Source: Caldilineaceae bacterium (GTDB lineage Bacteria > Chloroflexota > Anaerolineae > Caldilineales > Caldilineaceae). Taken from it: 64,000 nt of DNA. Positions 8,982 through 19,208 of this stretch are shown piece after piece (positions within the stretch are counted from its first letter, which is position 1; each line of letters begins with the position of its first letter). The position numbers and the translations under genes are program-made. The stretch spans positions 62,001 to 126,000 of the forward strand of contig JAJDXQ010000011.1 in assembly GCA_022823185.1 (NCBI GenBank), in the 5' to 3' direction. Under the pieces are notes generated by a model that saw only the letters and a program-made list of their open reading frames with translations, was not told where the DNA came from and ran no database searches.

Positions 8982-11276
8982 GTGATCAAGTCGGCCTTGC
9001 GGATTCATCCCGCTTTTCTTCTTGTTGTAGTAATGGTCTCCTGGTCTATGCCATCAGGGGAAACGGTTCGCGCGCAGCCGCTGCAACAGGAAGCTCTGGA
9101 GTCACCAACTCTGACTGCCGCTGCAGCGGGAGCGACTGCAATCGATGCCAGTTGGACGCCTGTCACAGGCGCCGTAAGGTATGAGCTTTGGGTGTGGTGG
9201 GGCGACGAGACCGGCTGGCAGCAGCTGGACGAGGGCGACCTTTCTGGGACGTCTTTTACCCAGTCCGGCCTGACGGCCGGGAGAACCTACTACTACGTTG
9301 TCGCCGGAATCGACCAAAACGGCGTAAGGGGCGCATGGTCAGAGCAAGTGTCTGTAACTCTGCCGTCGACCTCGCAGGCTCTTCCAGCGCCGAATATCGC
9401 GGCGACGTCATCGGGGGCAAACTCAATCGTTGTCTCCTGGAATCAGGTTACCGGGGCATCCAGGTACGAACTTTGGGTTTGGGTGAACAGGGAAAGCGGA
9501 TGGCAGCAACTAGATGACGGCAGCCTGACAGATACGAGTTTTTCCCACATTGGGCTTTCGGCAGGCAGCACGTACTACTACGCGGCTGCCGCTGTGGACG
9601 CGAACGCGCTGCGCGGCGCCTGGTCGACCCTGGTTTCGGCCACCGTTCCCGGAGCTTCAGAAGCTTTGGACGCCCCGGCGCTGACCGCGACATCCCTGTT
9701 GACATTCACGGTCGAACTCAACTGGACAGCCGTGCCCAATGCCTCCCGGTACGTGCTCTATTCTTGGTGGGACCCTTCCATCGGCTGGCAGAAGCTCGAT
9801 GGAGGCAATCTGACAGCGACAGTGTACCTTCACAGCAGTGTGACCACCGGACAGACCTACTACTACACTGTAGCGGCCTTGGATAGCAACGGTGTCCTGG
9901 GGGCGTGGGCGCAGAATGCATCAGTCACCGTGCCTGAACCCCCGGCGAATCCGGATCTTCCGGCGGAAAGGGCGGCCCTTTCGGCTCTCTACAACGCGAC
10001 GGATGGACCGAACTGGGCTCGGAGCGCCAATTGGCTGAGCGAATCTTCGATCGCAACCTGGCACGGAGTCGTCACAGATGAAGAGGGCCGCGTAATCGAG
10101 CTTGCGCTCGCGAGCAACGGTTTGGAGGGGACGATTCCAGCCTTAAGCGCGCTCACGCAACTCAGAATCCTCTCACTCGGTTCAAACCGCCTGAGTGGGT
10201 CAGTTCCTGATCTGAGCCATTTCCCCAACCTATTGGCCCTTGATCTCGATTCCAATCAGATCACCGGGCCAATACCCGACCTGGACGCATTGACTGCGTT
10301 GGAGTGGTTGTCCCTTAGCAATAACCAGCTCACAGGCCAGATCCCGGCACTGCGTTCTCTCGCAAGCCTTACGGTTCTCGACCTCAGCAACAACCAGCTG
10401 ACAGGGTCCATCCCTCCTGTGAACGCGCTTACCAGACTTGGCAGCCTATCCCTGTCTGGCAACGAACTGAGCGGCTCCATCCCAGACCTGAGCGCGCTGA
10501 CTGACCTGACCGACCTTCACCTGGGCGCCAACCAGTTGAGCGGCTCGATTCCGGATTTGAGTGCGCTGACAGGTCTGAGATCGCTTTCTCTGTCTGACAA
10601 CGAACTGAGCGGCTCGATTCCGGACCTTGGCAACCTCACCAATCTGACGGTGTTGGAGATTGGCAACAACCAGCTGAGCGGCAGCGCGCCCGACCTGAGC
10701 GCCCATGTCAGTCTCAGAGTGTTGAATCTGGGTCATAACCAGCTGAGCGGGACACTCCCTGATCTGCGCGCGCTAGCCAACTTGACTGAACTGTCCATGC
10801 CAAACAACCAGTTTAGCGGCGCGGTCACGAATATCAGTTCCCTTTCCAAACTTACCTGGCTCGATCTGAGCAACAACCAGCTGACCGGCAGCCTTCCCGC
10901 TCCCGGATCTCTGACCGAACTCTCGCGCATGGACCTTGGCCACAATCGCTTTTCCGGAACGATCCCCGATCTGAGCCCCTTCTCGAAACTGATCCATCTG
11001 GACCTCGGCTCGAACCAGTTGACAGGCACTGTGCCGGATGTCAGCCCGCTCACCGGCTTGACCAGCCTGATTCTTGCGTCCAACCGGTTGTCAGGGCCGG
11101 TTCCGGACCTGAGCGACCTTACCAGGTTGGCGGCCCTGGACCTGTCCGCAAATCAGTTCTGTCTGCCCGCAGACTACGACGTGACGAACCTGGACCCGGG
11201 TGTGGCCGCCCACCTGGCCGGCCTGAACCTGCCGGCCTGCCTGACAGGACGAATCCTCGGACCATCCGAAGGATAA
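8982..11276 (+). CDS. secreted protein with three fibronectin-III-like domains and a plant-type leucine-rich-repeat array
   Basis: The 764-residue product starts with a signal peptide (HPAFLLVVVMVSWSMPS). Three fibronectin-III-like domains of about 95 residues follow, each with a SW..V.GA.RYELW-type strand, a TYYY strand and an RGAW or LGAW strand. An N-cap (ALSALYNATDGPNW) leads into about fourteen 23-residue repeats of the form LxxLxLxxNxLSGxIPDLSxL, the Gly-x-Ile-Pro pattern of plant-type LRRs. The GTG at 8982 is the only start that gives a signal peptide; the ribosome-binding site is weak. Surface adhesion or protein binding, perhaps to a eukaryotic host, is an inference. Codon use matches neighbouring genes. 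Confidence 0.85.
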   Translation: MIKSALRIHPAFLLVVVMVSWSMPSGETVRAQPLQQEALESPTLTAAAAGATAIDASWTPVTGAVRYELWVWWGDETGWQQLDEGDLSGTSFTQSGLTAGRTYYYVVAGIDQNGVRGAWSEQVSVTLPSTSQALPAPNIAATSSGANSIVVSWNQVTGASRYELWVWVNRESGWQQLDDGSLTDTSFSHIGLSAGSTYYYAAAAVDANALRGAWSTLVSATVPGASEALDAPALTATSLLTFTVELNWTAVPNASRYVLYSWWDPSIGWQKLDGGNLTATVYLHSSVTTGQTYYYTVAALDSNGVLGAWAQNASVTVPEPPANPDLPAERAALSALYNATDGPNWARSANWLSESSIATWHGVVTDEEGRVIELALASNGLEGTIPALSALTQLRILSLGSNRLSGSVPDLSHFPNLLALDLDSNQITGPIPDLDALTALEWLSLSNNQLTGQIPALRSLASLTVLDLSNNQLTGSIPPVNALTRLGSLSLSGNELSGSIPDLSALTDLTDLHLGANQLSGSIPDLSALTGLRSLSLSDNELSGSIPDLGNLTNLTVLEIGNNQLSGSAPDLSAHVSLRVLNLGHNQLSGTLPDLRALANLTELSMPNNQFSGAVTNISSLSKLTWLDLSNNQLTGSLPAPGSLTELSRMDLGHNRFSGTIPDLSPFSKLIHLDLGSNQLTGTVPDVSPLTGLTSLILASNRLSGPVPDLSDLTRLAALDLSANQFCLPADYDVTNLDPGVAAHLAGLNLPACLTGRILGPSEG

Positions 11277-11670
11277 GCCAGGTTGACTTTCCCAGGACGT
11301 GTACCGGTTGGCTTTCTCTCCCGGAAGTGGGACGCTCATCGAATAGGCAAGGCCTTCTCAGGGGATCAATTTGCAGTGCAGGCGGATGCAACGCGACTGA
11401 GCCCTCCAGAGCAATGAGCTGGCTGCTTCACTCTAACTCAAAGTTGAGGGACGCCCCTTTCGGTTTTGAGTGAAGGCCCAGATGCGAGATAATCAAATGC
11501 TGGGGGTCGACCGGACATGCGTAGATCTCACTGCGCATCTTGCGCCGGAGGCACAATCGGACTTTAGCGGAACCCCCATCGCAATGCTGCGTCACATACG
11601 CTCCGCCGCATTTTGCTTTAGAGCAGTTGGCGAGAGCGGTTAGCGCCGGTTACCGGCGGGCAAGTCCACA
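11277..11670. other. non-coding gap with an imperfect hairpin region
   Basis: 394 nt without a gene. ACTCAAA (11436-11442) can pair with TTTGAGT (11465-11471), and CTCAA can alternatively pair with the adjacent TTGAG at 11444-11448. No T-run follows, so it is not a standard terminator. I see no clear promoter for pth. Confidence 0.35.
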
Positions 11671-12360
11671 GTGAAAATGATCGTGGGCCTGGGCAATCCC
11701 GGGCCCAAATATGCGCGCAATCGACACAATATAGGCTTTCAGGTCGTGGACATTTTGGCCCGACGCCATGGCATTTCACTGTCCCGGTCCAAATTCAACG
11801 CCCTGTATGGGCTCGGTCCCATTGGTTCTGCGCGAAGGGCGGAGTATGGTCGACTGGCGAGTGCGAATGCGGCCAGCCAGAAAACGCTGATCGTGCGGCC
11901 GCTCACTTTCATGAACCTGTGCGGAAACGCAATTGCGCCGCTGGCGGATTTCCATCGAATTGAACCGCCAGATATCTTCGTGATCTATGACGAACTCGAC
12001 CTGCCCAGCGGGCAACTGCGGCTTCGCCCTTTCGGCGGAAGCGGCGGCCACAATGGCATGAAATCGCTCATCGCCAGGCTGGGCACTGACCGGTTTCCAA
12101 GGGCCAGGGTTGGCATTGGAAGGCCCCAAGGTCCGATGAGGCCGGCAGACTATGTGTTGCAGAACTTCAGCGCCAGTGAAGAGATCGTATTCGAAACGCT
12201 GCGTCCGCAGATCGCTGATGCCGCCGAGCGCTGGCTCTCATTCGGAATCGACCTGGCCATGAATCAGTACAACGTAGCTCATAAGGCTTCGACCTCGAAC
12301 CAGGATCGACCCGACCATGGCACAGAGAGTCAAAAAGCTCCCAGGAGACGAGCTCCATGA
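11671..12360 (+). CDS. pth: peptidyl-tRNA hydrolase
   Basis: Pth releases tRNA from prematurely dissociated peptidyl-tRNA by cleaving the ester bond, an essential recycling step in the cytoplasm. The sequence begins KMIVGLGNPGPKY, has the catalytic His in RHNIGF, the conserved TFMN strand, the catalytic Asp in VIYDELDLP and the GGSGGHNGMKS loop. The GTG start is chosen because the family begins two residues before the IVGLGNPG strand. At 229 residues it is longer than usual (about 190) because of a C-terminal hydrophilic tail rich in Arg, Gln and Ser. mfd starts 33 nt downstream; pth-mfd adjacency is common in bacteria. Confidence 0.97.
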   Translation: MKMIVGLGNPGPKYARNRHNIGFQVVDILARRHGISLSRSKFNALYGLGPIGSARRAEYGRLASANAASQKTLIVRPLTFMNLCGNAIAPLADFHRIEPPDIFVIYDELDLPSGQLRLRPFGGSGGHNGMKSLIARLGTDRFPRARVGIGRPQGPMRPADYVLQNFSASEEIVFETLRPQIADAAERWLSFGIDLAMNQYNVAHKASTSNQDRPDHGTESQKAPRRRAP

Positions 12361-12393
12361 TTCTGATCCAGCCAAAAAACGGCGTCTGACAAA

Positions 12394-15300
12394 ATGAATC
12401 TTTCCGGCCTTCTTCCTCTGCTAAAGAACCTGCCATCCTTTCAGGAACTCCTCAAAGGACATGACTCAACCCCCCAGAAAATGTATGAGGCCGCGCGCGC
12501 CTTCGTTGTCGCCGGTCTCGCGACTGAAATTGAAGGGCCGGTTCTGGTGATCACGGGAACCGCGGAGCAGGCCCAGAGATGGGTGGAACGTCTTGAGATC
12601 TTTTTGCCTCCTGCGCAAGGCGCGCCGCATGTATCCCTCTACGCTGAACCTGACGCCCTGCCCTATGAGCGCATTCCCTGGACAGGCAAGACGCGTCAAC
12701 TCAGGTTGACGGGGCTGGCTGCCTTGCAGCAGAAGGGAGGCGGGTCGGCGGTCGTCGTCTCTACGGCACGGGCGGCGATGCAGAAAACGCTTCCCGCCAG
12801 GGCCTTCCGCATCGCCCTGCGGCCCCTGCGAGTCGGCAGCTTCGTTCAGCTGGATGACCTGACCGGGCGATGGGCGCAGAGCGGCTACGAACCTGTTCAG
12901 GTCGTGGAGGAGCCGGGAACGTTCGCACGTCGCGGCGGCATTGTCGACATCTGGCCGCCGAACCTGCCGCACCCTGTTCGAGTCGATCTTTTTGGCGACG
13001 AAGTTGACACGCTACGGTCCTTCGACCCGGCAACCCAACGCAGTGAACGGCAGCTGCAACGAGTTCTGATTGGGCCGGGAAGCGAAGCCCTTGGCGGCTC
13101 AATGGCTCTGAACGCCCAACCACAACACGACCCGGAAATACCTGGCGCCTCGCTGGCAGGCAGACAGGAGGGCGCCGCTCTGACAGACCAGTCCGCTCGC
13201 GGAGCGGCTGCCTTAACAGCGACGAAATCCAATTCCTCCTCCGCCTCTACCGGCGGTGTCAACGGACTTAGGGAGACACTGCTAGGAGAGCCCAACCTGC
13301 TCCTTGCCATCAGGGAGGAAATTGCCCAGGAGCTGGAAGACCTGGACTCCGGCCGCACTTTCCGTGGAATCGAATGGTATCTCCCTTATCTGTTCGGCCG
13401 GCCTGCTTCGCTGTTGGACCACTTGCCCGCAGACGGCAAACTGGTCATTGATGACGGAGAGCAGGTGGCAGCTGGCCTGAACGAGGCCGAAGAAGAAGCG
13501 GCAAGGACCTATCAGGATCTGTTGCGGGGCCACGAAATACCATCAAAATCCGTCTCGAGTTTTTTCGAGCCGGAAACATTGGTAACGCAGATTGAAGCCC
13601 GCGGGCCGCTTGTGCTTGGTTCCAGCGGTCTGCCTGGGGCCGCGATCGAAAGCGAGGGCTCCGCGCTTTCGCGCCATTTTGTGCCCAGCCCCCACTATGC
13701 CGGTCAAACCAAACGCATCCTGCAGGAGATGCGCAAATTCGCTGACTCTCCTGATTCGGTCGTGCTCATTTCGCGGCAGTGCGCTCGGCTCGAAGAGGAG
13801 TTGCGGGAAGCCCAACTGCCCTCCCAGCTCATCGCCGACCTGGACAGGCCCCCTCGCAAGGGCATCTCGCTCCTGCAGGGCGCCTTGACGGAAGGGTTTG
13901 CCATGGCCGGTTCCGAGGCGGCCGCGCCTGCATACAACGGTACGCGGGCCCAGGGACTGCGGCTCTTGACCGATTCCGAGCTGTTCGGTTGGAACCGGCA
14001 GGCGCGCCAACGGCAGCGCAGTTCCCAATCGAAGGTAGCGCCGGAGCTGTTTTTTGCCGATGTCAACCCCAATGACTATGTCGTCCACATGGAGCACGGC
14101 ATAGGCGTCTACGAAGGTCTGATCAGACTCAAGCTGGGAGGCGTTGAACGGGAATACCTGCAGGTGAACTATGCCAGGGGAGACAAACTCTACGTGCCGG
14201 TTCACCAGGCCGACCGGCTCAGCCGCTACGTAGGGGCGGGAGACGCCGGCATTCCTCCGTCCGTGACCCGCCTGGGGACTAGCGACTGGCAAACGGTAAA
14301 GGCCCGCGCCAAGAAGGCTGTTGAAGACATTGCCGAGGATCTTCTCAAGCTGTACGCCGAGAGAGAGGTCGTCCCTGGCTATGCCTTCAGCCCGGATGGT
14401 CCATGGCAGGAGGAGATGGAGGGCGCCTTCCCCTTCCGCGAAACGGCGGATCAGATGGACGCGATCGTCGACGTGAAACGGGATATGGAGACCGACCGGC
14501 CGATGGACCGCATCATAATCGGTGATGTCGGCTACGGAAAAACCGAAGTCGCCATCCGCGCCGCATTCAAGGCTGTCATGGACGGCAAGCAGGCGGCCGT
14601 GCTCGTTCCGACAACGGTGCTTGCGCAACAACATTTTCGAGTTTTCAGTGAGCGGCTGAGTCAGTTTCCCATCCTGGTGGAGATGCTCTCCCGCTTCAGG
14701 ACGCAGTCTCAGCAGGAGAAGGTGCTGCAGAAGATGCAGCAGGGCGCAGTTGACATCGTGATTGGGACGCACAGATTGCTGTCGCAGGATGTCCAATTCA
14801 AGTCGCTGGGGCTCCTTGTAATCGACGAAGAGCAGCGGTTCGGGGTCAGTCATAAGGAGCGGCTCAAGCAGCTGCGGACGCAAATGGACGTGCTCACGTT
14901 GAGCGCAACGCCGATTCCCCGCACTCTGCACATGAGTCTCAGCGGCGTCCGCGACATGAGTACGATCAATACGCCGCCGAGAGAGCGCCTGCCGGTGCGA
15001 ACCATCCTATCGGAATTTGACAACACTCTGTTGCGCCAGGCAGTGGAGAGAGAGTTGGAAAGAAACGGTCAGGTGTTCTTCGTCCACAACCGCGTTCGAG
15101 GCCTGCAAACGCTTGCATCAAGACTCCAGCGAGAGGTTCCGGAGGCGGTAGTTGCCATCGCCCACGGCCAGATGGCCGAGCGCGAGTTGGAGGACACGAT
15201 GATCCGTTTTGCGGACGGAGAAATCGATGTTCTCGTTTGCACAACGATTGTCGAGAATGGGCTGGACATACGCCGGGCCAATACGATAATCGTTAACCGG

Positions 15301-16293
15301 GCCGACCACTTCGGACTGGCTCAGCTTTATCAGTTGCGGGGGCGGGTGGGCCGCGGCGCGGTCAGAGGCTACTGCTATCTCTTCTATGATCGGCATACCA
15401 CCCTGTCCTTCGATGCCCGGCGCCGTTTGGAAGCCCTGCTTGAAAGCAGCGACGAGCTGGGCGCGGGCTTTCGCATTGCCATGCGCGACCTCGAAATTCG
15501 CGGCGCGGGGGAGCTGCTTGGTTCCCGCCAGCATGGTCAAATCGCCAGCGTCGGCTTCGATCTCTATACCCGATTGCTGGCGCAGTCTGTCAATGAGCTG
15601 AGAGAGAAGAGGGATCGTCTGGCCGGAAGCCAGGAAAACGGCGCGATGGGCGACTTTGCGGTATCAAAGAACGGGGACAGCGCCGCCCAGGGCCCTCAAC
15701 AGCTGCCCAATGACCTGCCCTTCCCGGGCGCCATGGACGATCCGCTTGCCCCACCGGTGACGCTCGACCTCCCGTTACGCGCCGAGATTCCGGCGGAATT
15801 CGTAAAGGAAGAGGCGTTGCGTCTGCAACTGTATAGGCGCATTGCCGGTCTGAATTCACAACAGGACCTGGATGAAATGCGGCAGGAAGTAGAGGACCGC
15901 TTTGGCAAAGACCTGGAGACAGGGTCTCTGCCTCCCGAGATGGAGAATCTGTTCTACCAGATCAGAGTAAAGATGGAAGCGCTGCGAATCGGAATCCTTA
16001 ACATTGGCCGCCGCCGCGACCAGATTGCTATCCGGATTCCGCAGGGCTTTCCGTTGCACGCAATTGGCAGGGAGGAAGTGGTCAAAGGGGAGATTGCGGT
16101 CGGCCACAGGCGAAGACTTCAGGAGTTCCTGCGCATGGCGTTGGGCGGCACGACCGACGAAGGTGAATTCATACCGAACAACGCGATCCACGTTGGGCGG
16201 GAAGCTGTCTATATTCCGATTGACGAAGAGGGCCGGTGGCGGACCGATCTGCTGCATTCGCTGAAAGCGTTAGCGGGGAACAAATCGAGCTAG
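12394..16293 (+). CDS. mfd: transcription-repair coupling factor
   Basis: Mfd recognises RNA polymerase stalled at lesions, removes it with its translocase and recruits UvrA. Domains in order are a UvrB-like N-terminal module, a CarD-like RNA-polymerase-interacting domain ([16 protein letters not shown]), RecG-like helicase lobes with Walker [11 protein letters not shown] (residue 710) and DEEQRFG (about 811), a GRVGR motif VI, the RAD motif region and the C-terminal TRCF D7 domain. At 1299 residues it is about 150 longer than Escherichia coli Mfd. Extra length includes a Ser/Ala/Gln-rich low-complexity insert at about 229-290 and another linker near 1080-1110. It directly follows pth. Confidence 0.98.
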   Translation: MNLSGLLPLLKNLPSFQELLKGHDSTPQKMYEAARAFVVAGLATEIEGPVLVITGTAEQAQRWVERLEIFLPPAQGAPHVSLYAEPDALPYERIPWTGKTRQLRLTGLAALQQKGGGSAVVVSTARAAMQKTLPARAFRIALRPLRVGSFVQLDDLTGRWAQSGYEPVQVVEEPGTFARRGGIVDIWPPNLPHPVRVDLFGDEVDTLRSFDPATQRSERQLQRVLIGPGSEALGGSMALNAQPQHDPEIPGASLAGRQEGAALTDQSARGAAALTATKSNSSSASTGGVNGLRETLLGEPNLLLAIREEIAQELEDLDSGRTFRGIEWYLPYLFGRPASLLDHLPADGKLVIDDGEQVAAGLNEAEEEAARTYQDLLRGHEIPSKSVSSFFEPETLVTQIEARGPLVLGSSGLPGAAIESEGSALSRHFVPSPHYAGQTKRILQEMRKFADSPDSVVLISRQCARLEEELREAQLPSQLIADLDRPPRKGISLLQGALTEGFAMAGSEAAAPAYNGTRAQGLRLLTDSELFGWNRQARQRQRSSQSKVAPELFFADVNPNDYVVHMEHGIGVYEGLIRLKLGGVEREYLQVNYARGDKLYVPVHQADRLSRYVGAGDAGIPPSVTRLGTSDWQTVKARAKKAVEDIAEDLLKLYAEREVVPGYAFSPDGPWQEEMEGAFPFRETADQMDAIVDVKRDMETDRPMDRIIIGDVGYGKTEVAIRAAFKAVMDGKQAAVLVPTTVLAQQHFRVFSERLSQFPILVEMLSRFRTQSQQEKVLQKMQQGAVDIVIGTHRLLSQDVQFKSLGLLVIDEEQRFGVSHKERLKQLRTQMDVLTLSATPIPRTLHMSLSGVRDMSTINTPPRERLPVRTILSEFDNTLLRQAVERELERNGQVFFVHNRVRGLQTLASRLQREVPEAVVAIAHGQMAERELEDTMIRFADGEIDVLVCTTIVENGLDIRRANTIIVNRADHFGLAQLYQLRGRVGRGAVRGYCYLFYDRHTTLSFDARRRLEALLESSDELGAGFRIAMRDLEIRGAGELLGSRQHGQIASVGFDLYTRLLAQSVNELREKRDRLAGSQENGAMGDFAVSKNGDSAAQGPQQLPNDLPFPGAMDDPLAPPVTLDLPLRAEIPAEFVKEEALRLQLYRRIAGLNSQQDLDEMRQEVEDRFGKDLETGSLPPEMENLFYQIRVKMEALRIGILNIGRRRDQIAIRIPQGFPLHAIGREEVVKGEIAVGHRRRLQEFLRMALGGTTDEGEFIPNNAIHVGREAVYIPIDEEGRWRTDLLHSLKALAGNKSS

Positions 16294-16514
16294 TCCAGCA
16301 TGCTCGCTTTTCCGAACGGGCAAAAGTTGCCGTTTGCGGACCAAGGCCGACCTCAAGTTTGAGGAGTGACTGCGGCGCTAAATACCTATACTGAAACATG
16401 CCAAAATTGAAATCTACGACTTGACCGCGCTTTGATCAACACGGCATTTCAACTTGCGGCTGGATACAAGAGGGTAGCCCAGAGAGTTTATGTCTGCGCT
16501 AATTTGCATCCCGA
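16294..16514. other. convergent intergenic region between mfd and the HMG-CoA synthase gene
   Basis: It holds two small inverted repeats, GGCAA-AAG-TTGCC (around 16319-16331) and CCTCAA-GT-TTGAGG (16351-16364). Either could help end transcription from both sides, but neither has a proper T-run, so I do not call a terminator. Confidence 0.3.
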
Positions 16515-17621
16515 TCAGTTGGTTGAAAGTTTCCCCCGGAGCCGTACGTACTGCGCATAGTCGATCTCGACCCGGCGATCGATGTACTCCTGCGTTCGAG
16601 GAGCCCGCCTTTGGACGCCGCCAATCAGACTGGTCGTGCGCAGAAGGAAAGCGTCAGAGCCTGCCCCGCTGCCATAGCTCACCACCAAAACCAGCTGTTC
16701 TTCGGCAGCGACGTCGAGAACCGCGGTGAGGCCGATGAGCGCAGACCCGGCATAGGTGTTGCCGATGTCTGCGACGACCATTCCGATCTTCCACTGGTCC
16801 TCACAGTATCCCAGCGCGCGCATCGCACGAACTGGAAATTTTACGTTTGGCTGGTGAACGACAACGTGGTCGATTTCCGCGGCTGTCACACCCGATTCCC
16901 GCAACAACTGCTCGGCTGCGGGGATGACGTGGCCGAAGTACCCGGGATCTCCGCTGAAACGCTCCGCATGGCTGGGATATTGCGCGCCTGGCCGGCGCCA
17001 GAAGTCGGTCGTATCTGAGACATAGCTAAGGCTTCGTTCCATTACGGCGACAGATCGGTCCGCTGCCCCTAGCAGCACTGCGGCGCCGCCCGCCCCGGCT
17101 GTGTATTCAAGCGCATCGCCCGGACGGCTCTGCGCGGTGTCCATCCCGATCGCCATTGCGTACGGGGCCATTCCGCTGCCCACGAGTCCGATTGCGCCCT
17201 GCAACGCTTCCGTTCCCGCTTTGCACGCGAACTGCCAATCTCCTGCCTGGGTGGCGGGCGTCGCGCCGATCGCCTCCGCAACAATTGTGCCGGTGGGCTT
17301 CACGGCGTAGGGGTGGCTTTCACTACCCACCCACACTGCCCGGATGTCTTTCGGATCGACCTGTGACCGCGCAAGCGCATTGCGGGCCGCCTCGATGCTC
17401 ATCGTCGCAGTGTCCTCGTCAAGCCCTGGCACCGCCTTCTCCTTTACCGGGCTGGCTTCGGACTCCGCTCGGTGATCTGCTCCCTTCACGCCGGTCTCAC
17501 GGTCCTCTATGCCGATCTCGCCCATCCAGATCCGGCTAATCTCTGTGCCTGGCAGACGGAAACGCGGCACATAGGCTCCGTATCCGACAATCCCTACTTG
17601 CTTTATCGGTTGATTTAACAT
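16515..17621 (-). CDS. hydroxymethylglutaryl-CoA synthase, archaeal type
   Basis: This thiolase-fold enzyme condenses acetoacetyl-CoA with acetyl-CoA to HMG-CoA, the first committed step of the mevalonate pathway. The nucleophilic Cys133 lies in QFACKAGTEAL, the His in VVVHQPNVKFP, and the glycine-rich C-terminal loop is VSYGSGAGSDAF. The 368-residue length and motif wording match the archaeal/bacterial-archaeal-like HMGS clade rather than the eukaryotic or Gram-positive form. Residues about 46-64 form a hydrophilic insertion (Glu/Lys/Ala-rich). It starts 43 nt after the HMG-CoA reductase gene on the same strand, so the pair is almost certainly co-transcribed and works sequentially. Confidence 0.93.
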   Translation of the reverse strand: MLNQPIKQVGIVGYGAYVPRFRLPGTEISRIWMGEIGIEDRETGVKGADHRAESEASPVKEKAVPGLDEDTATMSIEAARNALARSQVDPKDIRAVWVGSESHPYAVKPTGTIVAEAIGATPATQAGDWQFACKAGTEALQGAIGLVGSGMAPYAMAIGMDTAQSRPGDALEYTAGAGGAAVLLGAADRSVAVMERSLSYVSDTTDFWRRPGAQYPSHAERFSGDPGYFGHVIPAAEQLLRESGVTAAEIDHVVVHQPNVKFPVRAMRALGYCEDQWKIGMVVADIGNTYAGSALIGLTAVLDVAAEEQLVLVVSYGSGAGSDAFLLRTTSLIGGVQRRAPRTQEYIDRRVEIDYAQYVRLRGKLSTN

Positions 17622-17664
17622 TCGTATGCCTCTTGGGGGATGGTTTGGCTGGCCGCGCTGCGCG

Positions 17665-19053
17665 TCAGTTGCCGGTACTTCGCAGCAGTTCCCTGGCTCG
17701 TTCCACTCGGATGTTTCCTTCCGACACCAGCGTGCCGGCGATCACGCCGACCGCCTTTCCTTGTGCGCCCGCGGACACGGCCACTTGCCGCGCATGAAGA
17801 CGCATATGTCCCTTCTGTATGCCCGTGGTCGCCAGCGCTCGAAGGGCAGCCAGATTCTGCGCCAGGCCCACAGCGGCCACGATTTTGCTCAGCTTGCCAG
17901 CGGCGCCTTTGTACGAGAGCGCGACTTCGCCCCCGCGTGAACCTGGCCTGCCCCGGTCCCCCCCATCGTTCACACCGGAGTCCAGCCCCAGGATCTTCAG
18001 CGCGACACGGGCCGAAGGATGGCTCCGCGTCGCCCCCCCCACAGTGCCGACCGCCAGCGGCATTTCCAGGCGGCCATGCAACAGTTCGGAACCGGCCGCG
18101 CCCTGCACCCGCCAGCTGGTGAGGGCGCGGTACTGCCCATCCCGTGCTGCCCAGGCGTGAGCCCCGGCCTCCACCGCCCGCCAATCGTTGCCGGTCGCCA
18201 GAAGCACGGCGTCCACACCGTTGAAAATGCCCTTATTGTGTGTTGCAGCTCGGTATGGGTCCGCGTACGCGAAGGCGCTCGCTTCCGCGATCTGATGAAC
18301 CACATCGCGACCGGGATATTCGTCGCCGTCAAACGCGCTGGCGGGTATCTTAACCTCTGCCCAGGCGCGCCGCCTATCGCTCAAATTCGAGAGAATCCGC
18401 AATCCAGCCCGGCCCCCTGTGACCCGCTCCAGCAGCGGCGCGACAGCTTCTGCGGCCGTGTTGGCAGCGTTTGCGCCCATTGCGTCGCGGCAATCGATGA
18501 GTATGTGAACGACTAACATAGGGCCTGCTGGCGTGTCGGGCAGATGCCGCACCTCCAGGCCCTGCGGACCACCGCCCAGGCGCGTCAGCGATGGGCTGGT
18601 TTCGGCGCATGCCAGAATCTGTTCACTTGCCGCAAGGATCTCTTTCTCTGCCTTGCTAGGATCACGCACATCCAGTAGCTGGATTTGGGCGATCATGACA
18701 GGCTGCGTGCTGCCTGCCGAGAAGCCCCCGCCTGCCCTGGCAAGCAGGGCCCCAAAGCTGACGGCCGCCACCACTGACGGCTCTTCCACCGCCATGGGAA
18801 CCAGGTAATTCCTGCCGTTAATCAGAAAATTGGCGCCGATTCCCAACGGCAGAGCAAACCGCCCGACGGCGTTTTCAATCATCGCGTCTGCCTGCTCGGC
18901 GCCAATGCTCTCAGCCAGGAGCGCAGTTTCGGCCGCGCTTAGCTCCGCCCAATCAGCAAGAATCTCCACGCGGTCATTCAGACCGCGCCGGTAGAAGCCC
19001 TCGAGTCTGGAAGAATGACGCTCCTTGTTAAGAATAATTACTGGCCTCCTCAT
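17665..19053 (-). CDS. hydroxymethylglutaryl-CoA reductase, class II
   Basis: This enzyme interconverts HMG-CoA and mevalonate with a nicotinamide cofactor. Class II hallmarks are plain: the MIENAVGRFALPLGIG dimer and substrate segment, EEPSVVAA with the catalytic Glu, the DAMGAN cofactor loop, the Lys in ATHNKGIFNG, and the C-terminal His in GHMRLHA. Its wording is close to Pseudomonas mevalonii HMGR. An extra 20-residue Gly/Arg/Asp-rich insertion lies in the small domain (around residue 356). No Shine-Dalgarno precedes the ATG at 19053, so the start is less certain. With the adjacent HMG-CoA synthase it implies mevalonate-based isoprenoid synthesis rather than mevalonate degradation. Confidence 0.93.
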   Translation of the reverse strand: MRRPVIILNKERHSSRLEGFYRRGLNDRVEILADWAELSAAETALLAESIGAEQADAMIENAVGRFALPLGIGANFLINGRNYLVPMAVEEPSVVAAVSFGALLARAGGGFSAGSTQPVMIAQIQLLDVRDPSKAEKEILAASEQILACAETSPSLTRLGGGPQGLEVRHLPDTPAGPMLVVHILIDCRDAMGANAANTAAEAVAPLLERVTGGRAGLRILSNLSDRRRAWAEVKIPASAFDGDEYPGRDVVHQIAEASAFAYADPYRAATHNKGIFNGVDAVLLATGNDWRAVEAGAHAWAARDGQYRALTSWRVQGAAGSELLHGRLEMPLAVGTVGGATRSHPSARVALKILGLDSGVNDGGDRGRPGSRGGEVALSYKGAAGKLSKIVAAVGLAQNLAALRALATTGIQKGHMRLHARQVAVSAGAQGKAVGVIAGTLVSEGNIRVERARELLRSTGN

Positions 19054-19072
19054 GTGGGGGCAGCGTCAGGAC

Positions 19073-19101
19073 ACTATGCAACACAGATGTAAAGGTCTCA
19101 A
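19073..19101 (-). promoter_or_regulatory. possible sigma70-type promoter for the HMG-CoA reductase/synthase pair
   Basis: On the minus strand TTGAGA (19096-19101) is separated by 17 nt from CATAGT (19073-19078). The TSS would lie only about 15 nt before the ATG at 19053, consistent with a very short leader and no Shine-Dalgarno. The -10 box matches at only four of six bases. Confidence 0.3.
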
Positions 19102-19208
19102 CCCGGCCCCGGCTTCGCAATGCTGCCGCGGATGCTATCCAAACAATAGCAGGACAGGGCTGTCAATCTCTATCAGATGTCTGTGGGAAAGGTTCTGACA
19201 GCTTCTGG

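Noticed and set aside
10130..11160. Regular repeats of about 69 bp as a possible CRISPR-like or satellite array
   Set aside because: They are the coding repeats of the leucine-rich-repeat protein, with divergent DNA and conserved amino acids.
11427..11474. Attenuator or riboswitch between the LRR gene and pth
   Set aside because: The alternative TTGAG/CTCAA pairings are short and there is no terminator T-run or recognised aptamer core.
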